From Pseudomonadota bacterium (GTDB lineage: Bacteria; Pseudomonadota; Alphaproteobacteria; Caulobacterales; Caulobacteraceae), in contig JAEXJH010000473.1 of assembly GCA_023445955.1 (NCBI GenBank), positions 1 through 5,416 on the forward strand: a DNA stretch of 5,416 nt. The letters run 5' to 3'. The notes under the pieces are model-generated. The model was not told the origin of the DNA. It was given only the letters and a program-made list of their open reading frames with translations, and ran no database searches. Made by a program: the position numbers and the translations under genes. Below are positions 1 through 5,416 of this stretch, piece by piece. Position 1 is the first letter of the stretch. Each line of letters begins with the position of its first letter.

Positions 1-688
1 CACCGACGCCGACGGCCGCATCACGCTGGGCGACCTGTTCGACGGCGTCAGCGGTGCGGCCGCCAACATGGTTATCGCCGCCCGCATGGGCCCCACCGCC
101 GTGCTCGACGCCGGCCAGGTGCAGGTCTTCGCCCGCCGCGCCGGCTATGACTGGACCAATAGCAACGGCATCCGCCGCATCATCGTCCGCGAAGGCGGCG
201 ACAATGGCGGCCTGTCGAACGGCAACGCCCCGGCGGGCCTGGCCGGCGCCGCCCGCGCCAACGTGGAAGTTCTTGCCTACGCCCGCAGCCTCTCGGCCGG
301 CGAAATCGTCCAGCCCCAGGACCTCATCTGGGTAAAGATGGCCGGCGCCCCGATGGACGCCCCCCGCGACGCCGACGCCGTCATCGGCCTGGCCGCCAGG
401 CGCCCCCTGCGTGAAGGCGCCGCAGTCCAGAGCCGCGACGTGGCCGCCGCCCAGGTCATCAAGACCGGCGACCTGGTCACCATCACCTATGAAGACGGCG
501 GAATTTCCCTTTCGCTTCAAGGGAAAGCCATGGCCTCCGCCGCCACGGGCGAGCTCTTCGCCGTCCAGAACACGCTCTCGAAGAAAGTCATCCAGGCGGT
601 CGCCACCGGTCCTGGCTCCGCAGCGGTCGGTCCGCAGGCCCAGAGCTTGCAAGCCCGTTCGCAACCCGTCCGTTTCGCTGCTCGCTAA
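1..688 (+). CDS. flgA: Flagellar basal body P-ring formation protein FlgA, 5'-truncated
   Basis: FlgA is a periplasmic chaperone needed to assemble FlgI into the flagellar P ring. The frame is open from base 2 to the TAA at 686-688, giving 228 visible residues. The first ATG visible in frame (base 68) is internal, because family-like sequence (ITLGDLFDGV) precedes it, so the true start lies left of the window. Counting from base 2, the SAF-type domain lies at about residues 88-152 (VEVLAYARSLSAGEIV onward). It is followed by the typical C-terminal segment with GDLVTITYEDGG, the LQGKAM element and AVATGPG. About two dozen residues after that look like a weakly conserved tail with less biased codons. 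flgH starts 15 bases downstream, so the two are probably co-transcribed and translationally linked. In Caulobacter flgA and flgH lie in one operon with rod genes (recalled, not tested). A run of A/T-ending codons at 500-526 is unusual. The family call is firm; the N-terminus, including the expected signal peptide, is not visible. Confidence 0.93.
   Translation, partial: TDADGRITLGDLFDGVSGAAANMVIAARMGPTAVLDAGQVQVFARRAGYDWTNSNGIRRIIVREGGDNGGLSNGNAPAGLAGAARANVEVLAYARSLSAGEIVQPQDLIWVKMAGAPMDAPRDADAVIGLAARRPLREGAAVQSRDVAAAQVIKTGDLVTITYEDGGISLSLQGKAMASAATGELFAVQNTLSKKVIQAVATGPGSAAVGPQAQSLQARSQPVRFAAR
504..526 (+). repeat. Inverted repeat (8-bp arms, 7-base loop) inside flgA
   Basis: TTTCCCTT at 504-511 is exactly complementary to AAGGGAAA at 519-526, with the 7-base loop TCGCTTC between them. 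The arms fall in codons gga att tcc ctt tcg ctt caa ggg aaa (500-526). Six of these nine codons end in A or T, while the surrounding codons nearly all end in G or C. The repeat is seen directly. Any role, such as mRNA structure, translational pausing or a protein site, is unproven. Confidence 0.5.
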
Positions 689-703
689 AAGGTTTTCACA
701 CCC

Positions 704-1438
704 ATGCGTCGCCCCGCCATCATCGCCGCCGCCGTCCTCCTGGCCCCGCTGGCCGCCTGCTCCACCGTCAGCGAAGCCGTGAAGGGCCCGCAGCTGGCTC
801 CGGTCGGCTACCCGGCCGCCCTGGCTCCGATGGAGCAGCAATACGTCGCCTCGCGCGAACCCGCCCCGCAGGCGGCTTCGGCCAACTCGCTGTGGCGCGT
901 CGGCGCCCGCGCCTTCTTCAACGACCAGCGCGCCAGCCGCGTCGGCGACATCGTCACGGTCCTGATCTCGATCGACGACAGCGCCAGCACCAAGAACCAG
1001 ACCGCCAGCTCGCGCACCTCGAACATGAAGGCCGGCGTGCCGAACTTCCTGGGCCTGGAATCGAGCCTCGGGAAGGTCCTGCCGGGCGGCTTCGACCCGG
1101 CCAACGCCATCAACACCAACTCGGCCACCACCAACGCCGGCGCCGGCAGCGTCAGCCGCTCGGAAAAGATCAACCTGACGATCGCCGCGGTGGTCAGCTC
1201 GGTTCTGCCGAACGGCAACATGGTCATCCAGGGCACCCAGGAAGTCCGCACCAACGCCGAGCTGCGCCAGCTGACCGTGGCCGGCATCGTGCGTCCGGAG
1301 GACATCTCCTCGGCCAACACCATCAAGCACACCCAGATCGCCGAAGCCCGCATCAGCTACGGCGGCCGCGGCGACATCAGCCGCGTGCAGAAGACCCCGG
1401 CCGGCCAGTCGCTGGTCGAGAAGTTCTCGCCGTTCTAA
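704..1438 (+). CDS. flgH: Flagellar L-ring protein FlgH (outer membrane lipoprotein)
   Basis: FlgH forms the L ring, the outer-membrane bushing around the flagellar rod. The 244-residue product is complete and of normal length for the family. A lipoprotein signal peptide opens it: basic MRR, a hydrophobic stretch, then lipobox LAAC with the acylated cysteine at residue 19. Family hallmarks follow: SLW at 62-64, then FFNDQRASRVGDIVTVLIS at 71-89, a low-complexity Asn/Ser/Thr/Ala region at about 133-152, and the conserved C-terminal half. That half includes NGNMVIQGTQEVRTN (170-184), the VAGIVRPEDIS stretch (192-202) and IAEARISYGGRGDIS (212-226). The start at 704 is fixed by the signal peptide and the absence of an in-frame start just upstream. 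The only Shine-Dalgarno-like run (AAAAGG, 687-692) overlaps the flgA stop and sits 11 bases from the ATG, longer than ideal, so coupling to flgA translation is likely. A strong hairpin follows the gene. Confidence 0.97.
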   Translation: MRRPAIIAAAVLLAPLAACSTVSEAVKGPQLAPVGYPAALAPMEQQYVASREPAPQAASANSLWRVGARAFFNDQRASRVGDIVTVLISIDDSASTKNQTASSRTSNMKAGVPNFLGLESSLGKVLPGGFDPANAINTNSATTNAGAGSVSRSEKINLTIAAVVSSVLPNGNMVIQGTQEVRTNAELRQLTVAGIVRPEDISSANTIKHTQIAEARISYGGRGDISRVQKTPAGQSLVEKFSPF

Positions 1439-1476
1439 AGCGGATCCGTCCAAGTCCCCTCAAGGACCTGCAAGTT

Positions 1477-1514
1477 CGTCGGGCGCGGTCAGCGCAAGGG
1501 GGCCGCGCCCGATG
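1477..1514 (+). terminator. GC-rich hairpin after flgH, candidate terminator
   Basis: TCGGGCGCGG at 1479-1488 is perfectly complementary to CCGCGCCCGA at 1503-1512. With flanking pairs, including two G-T wobbles, the stem reaches 14 pairs (1477-1490 with 1501-1514) around a 10-base loop (1491-1500). It lies 38 bases after the flgH stop and before an independent ribosome binding site, where a terminator of the flagellar transcript would be expected. Only TTT (1517-1519) follows, not a proper U-tract. It may therefore be an inefficient or Rho-assisted terminator, an mRNA 3'-end stabiliser, or an intergenic palindromic repeat. Confidence 0.5.
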
Positions 1515-1557
1515 CGTTTGGAGGAGCCATTCAGCGCCCCGCCGCGTTGATCGGGCG

Positions 1558-1562
1558 AGGAG
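1558..1562 (+). promoter_or_regulatory. Ribosome binding site that fixes the lipoprotein start
   Basis: AGGAG at 1558-1562 sits 7 bases before the ATG at 1570, close to optimal. It is the best Shine-Dalgarno sequence before any start in this window. It supports starting the lipoprotein at 1570 rather than at an upstream in-frame ATG (892) that would run through flgH in another frame. Confidence 0.8.
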
Positions 1563-1569
1563 AACCGTC

Positions 1570-2034
1570 ATGGGACGCCGTATCGCCGCCTTCGCCGCTC
1601 TGGGTTTCGCCGCTGCTCTGGCAGGCTGCGCGCACGAGAAGGTCGCGCTGGACGGCTATCGCTGGGCCTATCTGGAAGACGGCGCAGAAGCCCCTCGCCT
1701 AGCCTATGGACGCCCCAACAGCGACGATGTCGTGTTGATGATCAGCTGCCGTCCGGGCCAGGATCAGGTCGACGTCTCGGCCGTGGGCCTGTCGGGCGGT
1801 GAGATCGTCCTGGCCTCGGGCCGCACGGAAAGCCGCTTCACCGCCGCCAAGGTCGATGACGCCTTGAGCCAGGGCCTCCTGGAGGCGCGCGGCAAGGCCA
1901 GCGCCCCGGCGCTGGACGGTTTCAAGCGCTCAGGCGACCTGGTCCTGCTGACCCAGGGCGAGCGTCACAGCCTGGCGGCAGGTTCTGCCGATCGAGGGCA
2001 TGTGAAGGCGTTCTTCAAGGCGTGTGGCGTCTAG
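1570..2034 (+). CDS. Uncharacterised lipoprotein, 154 residues
   Basis: I do not recognise a named family. The start is supported by the AGGAG site 7 bases upstream and by the lipoprotein signal it reveals: basic GRR, a hydrophobic Ala-rich stretch, and lipobox LAGC with the cysteine at residue 20. Residue 21 is Ala, with no Asp at +2, so outer-membrane sorting is plausible if Lol rules apply. The mature part is small and soluble-looking with no further membrane segment. It includes [10 protein letters not shown] (29-38), [12 protein letters not shown] (52-63), a GRTESRF stretch (84-90), [10 protein letters not shown] (121-130) and a C-terminal FFKACGV (148-154). Cysteines 60 and 152 are the only ones in the mature chain besides the acylated one and could form a disulfide in the periplasm (inference). 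The frame stays open upstream as far as 892, but that part is the shadow of flgH. The stop TAG (2032-2034) overlaps the dxs stop on the other strand. It follows the flagellar genes but is separated from them by 131 bases and a hairpin, so a flagellar role cannot be assumed. Confidence 0.85.
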   Translation: MGRRIAAFAALGFAAALAGCAHEKVALDGYRWAYLEDGAEAPRLAYGRPNSDDVVLMISCRPGQDQVDVSAVGLSGGEIVLASGRTESRFTAAKVDDALSQGLLEARGKASAPALDGFKRSGDLVLLTQGERHSLAAGSADRGHVKAFFKACGV

Positions 2035-3953
2035 GCCCGACGGCCAGCACCCGCCGCGCTGACATTGTCCATCCCCAGCGCCGACAGCGCCCCACGCAGG
2101 ATGCCCTCGGCGTCGAGGCCGGCTTGGGCGTACATGGCGTCGGGCTTGTCCTGGTCCTGGAAGACGTCGGGCAGGCACAGGGTGCGGATCTTCAGGCCGC
2201 GGTCCAGCGCGCCGTGCTGGGCCAGGGCCTGCAGCACGAAGGCGCCGAAGCCGCCCATCGAGCCTTCTTCCACCGTGACGATGGCCTCATGCTCACGCGC
2301 CAGGCGCAGCAGCAGGTCCAGATCCAGCGGTTTGGCGAAGCGGGCGTCGCAGACGGTGGCCGAGAGGCCCCGCGCCGCCAGGAGATCAGCGGCCTTCAGG
2401 CTTTCCGACAGGCGGGTGCCGAACGAGACGATGGCGACGCTGGTCCCTTCGCGGACGATGCGGCCCTTACCGATCTCCAGCGGCTCGGCGATCGCCGGCA
2501 TCTCCAGGCCCAGGCCCTCGCCGCGCGGATAGCGGAAGGCCGACGGGCGGTCGTCGATCTCGGCGGCCGTGGCGACCATGCGGGCCAGCTCCACCTCGTC
2601 GGCGGCGGCCATCAGCACCATGCCGGGCAAAGCGCCCATGAAGCCGATGTCGAAGCTGCCGGCGTGGGTCGGACCGTCGGCGCCCACCAGGCCCGCGCGG
2701 TCCATGGCGAAGCGCACGGGCAGGCCCTGGATGGCCACGTCGTGCACCACCTGGTCATAGCCGCGCTGCAGAAAGGTCGAGTAGATCGCCGTGAACGGCT
2801 TCATGCCGTCGGCGGCCAGGCCCGCGGCGAAGGTCACTGCGTGCTGCTCGGCGATGCCGACGTCGAAGGTGCGATCCGGGAAGGCCTTGCCGAACAGGTC
2901 GAGGCCCGTGCCCGAGGGCATGGCGGCGGTGATGGCGACGATCTTGTCGTCCTTTTCCGCCTGCTTGATCAGTTCCTGGGCGAAGACCTTGGTGTAGCTG
3001 GGCGGGCCGGCTGCCGCCTTCTGCTGCTGGCCAGTGACCACGTCGAACTTGGCCACGGCGTGCAGCTTGTCGGCCGCGCCCTCGGCCGGGGCGTAGCCCT
3101 TGCCCTTTTGCGTCACGCAATGGACCAGCACCGGCTTGTCGCCGAAGGCCTTGGCGTTCTTGAGCACGCTGACCAGGGCGTCCATGTCATGGCCGTCGAT
3201 CGGGCCGATGTAATAGAAGCCCAGCTCCTCGAAGAAGGTGCCGCCGGTGACCATGCCCCGGGCATATTCTTCCGCCTTGCGGGCGGCTTCGCGCATCGGG
3301 GTCGGCAGCTTCTCGACGACGGTCTTGCCCAGCTTGCGCACCGAGCGGTAGGCGCCGCCCGAAACCAGGTTGGCCAGGTAGGCGCTCATGCCGCCCACCG
3401 GCGGGGCGATCGACATGTCGTTGTCGTTGAGGATGACGATCAGGCGCTTGGTCGTATCGGTCGCCGCGTTCATCGCCTCATAGGCCATGCCCGCGCCCAG
3501 CGAGCCGTCGCCGATCACGGCGATGACGCTGTTGTCTTCACCCTTGGCGTCGCGCGCGGCGCAGAAGCCCAGCGCCGCCGAGATCGAGGTGGCCGCGTGG
3601 GCCGCGCCGAACGGGTCGTATTCGCTCTCGGCCCGCTTGGTGAAGCCCGACAGGCCGCCGCCCTGGCGCAGCGTCTTGATGCGGTCGCGACGGCCAGTGA
3701 GGATCTTGTGCGGATAGGCCTGGTGGCCAACGTCCCAGATCAGGATGTCCTTGGGGGTCTCGAACACGTGGTGCAGCGCCACGGTCATCTCGACCACGCC
3801 CAGCCCGGCGCCCAGGTGTCCGCCGGTCACCGACACCGCGTCGATCATCTCGGCCCGAACCTCGGCGGCCAGCTGTTTGAGTTCAGGTACCGACAGGCCG
3901 CGCGTATCGGCGGGCGAAGCGACGGTGTCGAGCAGTGGCGTTTTGGAAGACAT
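2031..3953 (-). CDS. dxs: 1-deoxy-D-xylulose-5-phosphate synthase
   Basis: Dxs is the cytoplasmic, thiamine-diphosphate-dependent enzyme that condenses pyruvate with glyceraldehyde 3-phosphate, with loss of CO2, to give DXP. DXP feeds the MEP isoprenoid pathway and also thiamine and pyridoxal synthesis. The 640-residue product is complete and slightly longer than the E. coli enzyme (about 620), partly through an Ala/Gly-rich C-terminal tail. The N-terminal thiamine-diphosphate domain shows GGHLGAGLG (44-52, with the active-site His 46), [10 protein letters not shown] (74-83, His 77), the cofactor motif GDGSLGAG (148-155) with NDND at 176-179, and IGPIDGHD (249-256). The central transketolase-like domain has GIAEQHAV (366-373) with the catalytic Glu 369, and [16 protein letters not shown] (417-432). 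The C-terminal domain has [10 protein letters not shown] (561-570). All key residues I know are present. It lies 17 bases after ispA, with no clear Shine-Dalgarno sequence in the gap. Its stop overlaps that of the convergent lipoprotein gene, and no terminator is visible beyond it. Confidence 0.98.
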   Translation of the reverse strand: MSSKTPLLDTVASPADTRGLSVPELKQLAAEVRAEMIDAVSVTGGHLGAGLGVVEMTVALHHVFETPKDILIWDVGHQAYPHKILTGRRDRIKTLRQGGGLSGFTKRAESEYDPFGAAHAATSISAALGFCAARDAKGEDNSVIAVIGDGSLGAGMAYEAMNAATDTTKRLIVILNDNDMSIAPPVGGMSAYLANLVSGGAYRSVRKLGKTVVEKLPTPMREAARKAEEYARGMVTGGTFFEELGFYYIGPIDGHDMDALVSVLKNAKAFGDKPVLVHCVTQKGKGYAPAEGAADKLHAVAKFDVVTGQQQKAAAGPPSYTKVFAQELIKQAEKDDKIVAITAAMPSGTGLDLFGKAFPDRTFDVGIAEQHAVTFAAGLAADGMKPFTAIYSTFLQRGYDQVVHDVAIQGLPVRFAMDRAGLVGADGPTHAGSFDIGFMGALPGMVLMAAADEVELARMVATAAEIDDRPSAFRYPRGEGLGLEMPAIAEPLEIGKGRIVREGTSVAIVSFGTRLSESLKAADLLAARGLSATVCDARFAKPLDLDLLLRLAREHEAIVTVEEGSMGGFGAFVLQALAQHGALDRGLKIRTLCLPDVFQDQDKPDAMYAQAGLDAEGILRGALSALGMDNVSAAGAGRRA

Positions 3954-3970
3954 GTTTGAAGAAAGCGCGG

Positions 3971-4873
3971 TCAGTTGCGGCGGTCCAGCACGAAATCAAC
4001 GCTTTCGCGCAGATGTTCGGCTCGTTCGCCAAAGATTTCGAGATGGGAACGGGTCTGGTCGGCGAGAAGCGTCACGCGCTCTTTCGCCGCGTCCAGGCCC
4101 AGCAGGGTGACGTAGTTGGCCTTGCCCATGGCGGCGTCCTTGCCGCCCGTGGCCTTGCCCATGGTCTCGGGATCGCCCTCGGCGTCCAGGATGTCGTCGA
4201 CGATCTGATAGGCCAGGCCTAAGTCCTGGGCGAACGCCATCAGGGCCGAGCGCTCAGATTCCTTGGCGCGGGCGATGATCAGCGGGATTTCGAAGGCGAA
4301 GGCGATCAGGGCGCCGGTCTTCAGGCGCTGCATGCGCGCCACCGCGCCCAGGTCGTCGCGGACGCCCAGGATGTCGATCATCTGGCCGCCGGCCATGCCC
4401 TTGGCGCCCGAAGCGATGGCCAGCTTGCGCACAAGTTCCGAACGGACATGACCGTCGTCGTGGGTGTCGGGGTGAGCCATGATCTCGAAGGCCGCCGTCT
4501 GCAGGGCGTCGCCCGCGAGGATGGCGGTGGCCTCGTCATACTGCTTGTGCACGGTCGGACGGCCGCGGCGAACGTCGTCATCGTCCATGGCCGGCAGGTC
4601 GTCATGGACCAGGCTGTAGGCATGGATGCATTCCAGCGCGCAGGCCGCGCGCAGCACCGGCCGCTCGGCCAGGTCGAACATCTTGCCGGTTTCCAGCGCG
4701 AAGAACGGACGCAGGCGCTTGCCCGGACCGAGCGCCGCATAGCGCATGGCTTCGGTCAGGCGGGTCTCGGGACCATCGGCGCGCGGCAGCAGCTCGTCCA
4801 GCGCCACGGTGACGATGTCGGCGGCCTGGACGATCCGCTTCTCAAGATCACTTGCCGGACGCGGGGCCGCCAT
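3971..4873 (-). CDS. ispA: Short-chain (E)-polyprenyl diphosphate synthase, probably farnesyl diphosphate synthase
   Basis: This enzyme elongates dimethylallyl diphosphate with isopentenyl diphosphate, probably to C15 farnesyl diphosphate, the precursor of undecaprenyl carriers, quinone tails and related products. The 300-residue length matches bacterial IspA. Visible motifs are GKRLRP (51-56, substrate phosphate binding), HAYSLVHDD (84-92), the first Asp-rich motif DDLPAMD (91-97) followed by [12 protein letters not shown] (101-109), LAGDALQ (119-125), GGQMIDI (162-168), KTG (185-187) and the second Asp-rich motif DDILD (226-230). Two residues are inserted in the first Asp motif (DDx4D), and Tyr 86 lies five residues before it. 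These are the features of type II bacterial farnesyl diphosphate synthases, so C15 is favoured, although geranylgeranyl activity cannot be excluded. The start ATG shares its A with the xseB stop (TGATG), so translation is probably coupled. It is co-directional with dxs, which supplies the pathway upstream. Confidence 0.95.
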   Translation of the reverse strand: MAAPRPASDLEKRIVQAADIVTVALDELLPRADGPETRLTEAMRYAALGPGKRLRPFFALETGKMFDLAERPVLRAACALECIHAYSLVHDDLPAMDDDDVRRGRPTVHKQYDEATAILAGDALQTAAFEIMAHPDTHDDGHVRSELVRKLAIASGAKGMAGGQMIDILGVRDDLGAVARMQRLKTGALIAFAFEIPLIIARAKESERSALMAFAQDLGLAYQIVDDILDAEGDPETMGKATGGKDAAMGKANYVTLLGLDAAKERVTLLADQTRSHLEIFGERAEHLRESVDFVLDRRN

Positions 4874-5127
4874 CAGTTGAACTCGGCCGCTTCGGCGGAG
4901 ACGGCGCCGCCCTGGCCGAGAACGATCTTCTCGACCTTCAGGCGCGCGGCTTCCAGCTTCTTCTCGCAGTGGGCCTTCAGGGCCGCGCCGCGCTCATAGA
5001 TGTCGATCGAGCGCTCCAGCGGCGCCTGGCCCGACTCCAGCTCGGCCACGATCCGCTCCAGCTGCGCCAGGGCTTCCTCGAAGCTCAAGGCGGAGATGTC
5101 TGCAGGGGTGGCGGCGGCGTCGGTCAT
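4873..5127 (-). CDS. xseB: Exodeoxyribonuclease VII small subunit
   Basis: XseB is the small helical subunit that binds several copies to XseA to form exonuclease VII, which degrades single-stranded DNA from either end to oligonucleotides. From ATG 5127 the product has 84 residues, typical for the family. An upstream in-frame ATG at 5181 would add 18 residues ([18 protein letters not shown]) unlike the family N-terminus and would place the start within the candidate promoter, so 5127 is preferred. A modest GAGAG (5133-5137) lies 5 bases upstream. Family features are [19 protein letters not shown] (14-32), [15 protein letters not shown] (36-50) and a charged second helix with [15 protein letters not shown] (54-68). 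The last 15 residues are a variable Ala-rich tail. The stop overlaps the ispA start by one base. The place of xseB ahead of ispA and dxs is a widespread proteobacterial arrangement. xseA is not in the window. Confidence 0.93.
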   Translation of the reverse strand: MTDAAATPADISALSFEEALAQLERIVAELESGQAPLERSIDIYERGAALKAHCEKKLEAARLKVEKIVLGQGGAVSAEAAEFN

Positions 5128-5225
5128 TTCAACTCTCAGGAGAACAGCACTCAGCCTAGTAGCGACAGGCGTTGCGGACAACGGCCTAGAGCCAAGGCGT
5201 GGTTAAGGGAAGAGGGTTTTGAGGC
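5128..5225. other. Intergenic region between the phosphatase gene and xseB
   Basis: This 98-base gap is noticeably less GC-rich than the genes, for example at 5201-5220. It holds the candidate promoter above and an inverted repeat CGTTG (5170-5174) / CAACG (5179-5183) overlapping its -35 element. It also has a direct repeat GCCTAG at 5154-5159 and 5184-5189, which are 30 bases apart. No convincing terminator for the upstream gene is visible, so read-through from it into xseB remains possible. Confidence 0.5.
5156..5181 (-). promoter_or_regulatory. Candidate housekeeping promoter for xseB-ispA-dxs
   Basis: On the minus strand TTGTCCG (5181-5175) is followed after 11 bases by GCTACTAG (5163-5156). 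This resembles the Caulobacter sigma-73 pattern as I recall it (TTGACGS, 10-14 bases, GCTANAWC), with two mismatches in each element. Transcription would begin near 5150, giving a leader of about 20 bases before the xseB ATG at 5127. The placement in the 98-base gap after the upstream gene is sensible. The match is by eye, and such patterns arise by chance in GC-rich DNA. Confidence 0.4.
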
Positions 5226-5416
5226 CTAAGCGCGGCGGAAGCGCTTGATGCTCCAGTAGGCGTGACCTTCATCCACCAGCTTCGTCAGCCCCCGCGCCTT
5301 CAGCGCATCGGCGATCATCCAGTTGAAGAAGCCGTGGGCCACGACGAGCACGTCCTGGCCCTGGTCGGACAGCGCGACCAGCGTGTCGGCGGCCTGGCCC
5401 GCCCGGGCCTCGGCCG
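5226..5416 (-). CDS. Histidine phosphatase (phosphoglycerate-mutase-like) family protein, C-terminal part
   Basis: The frame is open from the right edge of the window to the TAG at 5228-5226, and 62 C-terminal residues are visible. The segment DVLVVAHGFFNWMI (visible residues 21-34) matches the beta strand and catalytic His-Gly of the second half of histidine phosphatases, where the His (visible residue 27) completes the active site. A helix (ADALKARGL) and a closing strand-like HAYWSIKRFRR follow, as usual near the end of this fold. The N-terminal RHG motif with the phosphorylated histidine is outside the window, so neither activity nor substrate (phosphosugar, phosphoprotein, nucleotide or other) can be stated. 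It lies on the same strand as xseB, 98 bases before it, with a candidate promoter between them. A link to isoprenoid metabolism would be speculation. Confidence 0.8.
   Translation of the reverse strand, partial: AEARAGQAADTLVALSDQGQDVLVVAHGFFNWMIADALKARGLTKLVDEGHAYWSIKRFRRA

Noticed and set aside
808..1353. A 181-codon minus-strand frame opposite flgH
   Set aside because: It is a shadow of flgH with no family-like motifs and no plausible ribosome binding site or context.
1441..1448. CGGATCCG palindrome just after the flgH stop
   Set aside because: It is only eight bases long, is not part of the longer hairpin, and is expected by chance in GC-rich DNA.
892..1569. The 5' two-thirds of a 380-codon + strand frame ending at 2034, which would suggest a larger protein
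   Set aside because: This part overlaps flgH in a different frame and reads as Arg/Gln/His-rich low complexity. The ribosome binding site and lipoprotein signal at 1570 show where the real gene begins.
2005..2023. Repeated AAGGCGT near the end of the lipoprotein gene, considered as a regulatory repeat or dxs terminator
   Set aside because: It is a direct repeat of seven bases within codons for KAFFKACG and forms no stable hairpin.
2022..3959. A 645-codon open frame on the + strand covering almost exactly the whole of dxs
   Set aside because: It is the antisense shadow of dxs. Strong G/C third-position bias keeps stop codons out of this frame. The translation is rich in His, Gln, Arg and Gly with no recognisable domain, whereas the minus strand encodes a textbook Dxs.
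4448..4999. A 183-codon + strand frame opposite ispA and xseB
   Set aside because: It is antisense to two well-identified genes, its composition reflects the reverse complement of their codons, and no domain is visible.
5128..5181. An N-terminal extension of xseB from the ATG at 5181
   Set aside because: The 18 extra residues do not resemble the XseB N-terminus, would exceed the usual family length, and would overlap the best promoter candidate. ATG 5127 gives a standard 84-residue protein.

Overview
The window looks like a stretch of chromosome from a high-GC alphaproteobacterium, most likely Caulobacter or a close relative in the Caulobacteraceae. Codon third positions are strongly G/C, flgA is followed directly by flgH, and a divergently placed xseB-ispA-dxs cluster follows. 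The proteins read like Caulobacter versions of these families. The genus is inferred from recall and was not searched. No mobile element, CRISPR array, tRNA or rRNA is visible, and no stretch over 300 bases lacks a gene.

Layout. Positions 1-688 (+) hold the 3' part of flgA, the P-ring assembly chaperone. Positions 704-1438 (+) hold a complete flgH, the L-ring lipoprotein. An intergenic region (1439-1569) carries a strong GC-rich hairpin, a candidate terminator of the flagellar transcript, and then a good ribosome binding site. That site drives an uncharacterised 154-residue lipoprotein (1570-2034, +). This gene meets dxs tail to tail, and the two stop codons share one CTAG tetranucleotide. 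On the minus strand, reading right to left, are the end of a histidine-phosphatase-family gene (5226-5416, partial), a 98-base gap with a candidate housekeeping promoter, then xseB (4873-5127), ispA (3971-4873) and dxs (2031-3953).

Function. The left half serves the flagellar basal body: FlgA and FlgH are needed for the P and L rings that carry the rod through the cell wall and outer membrane. The right half combines the small subunit of exonuclease VII with two steps of isoprenoid supply. Dxs is the entry enzyme of the MEP pathway, and IspA is a short-chain prenyl diphosphate synthase, probably making farnesyl diphosphate. xseB and ispA overlap by one base (TGATG) and ispA and dxs are 17 bases apart, so they are very probably one transcript. 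This gene order is also known from E. coli and many other proteobacteria.

I found no undescribed system. The points worth a second look are small: a cluster of A/T-ending codons forming a hairpin inside flgA, the shared stop of the convergent pair, the absence of a Shine-Dalgarno sequence before dxs, repeats around the candidate xseB promoter, and the uncharacterised lipoprotein.
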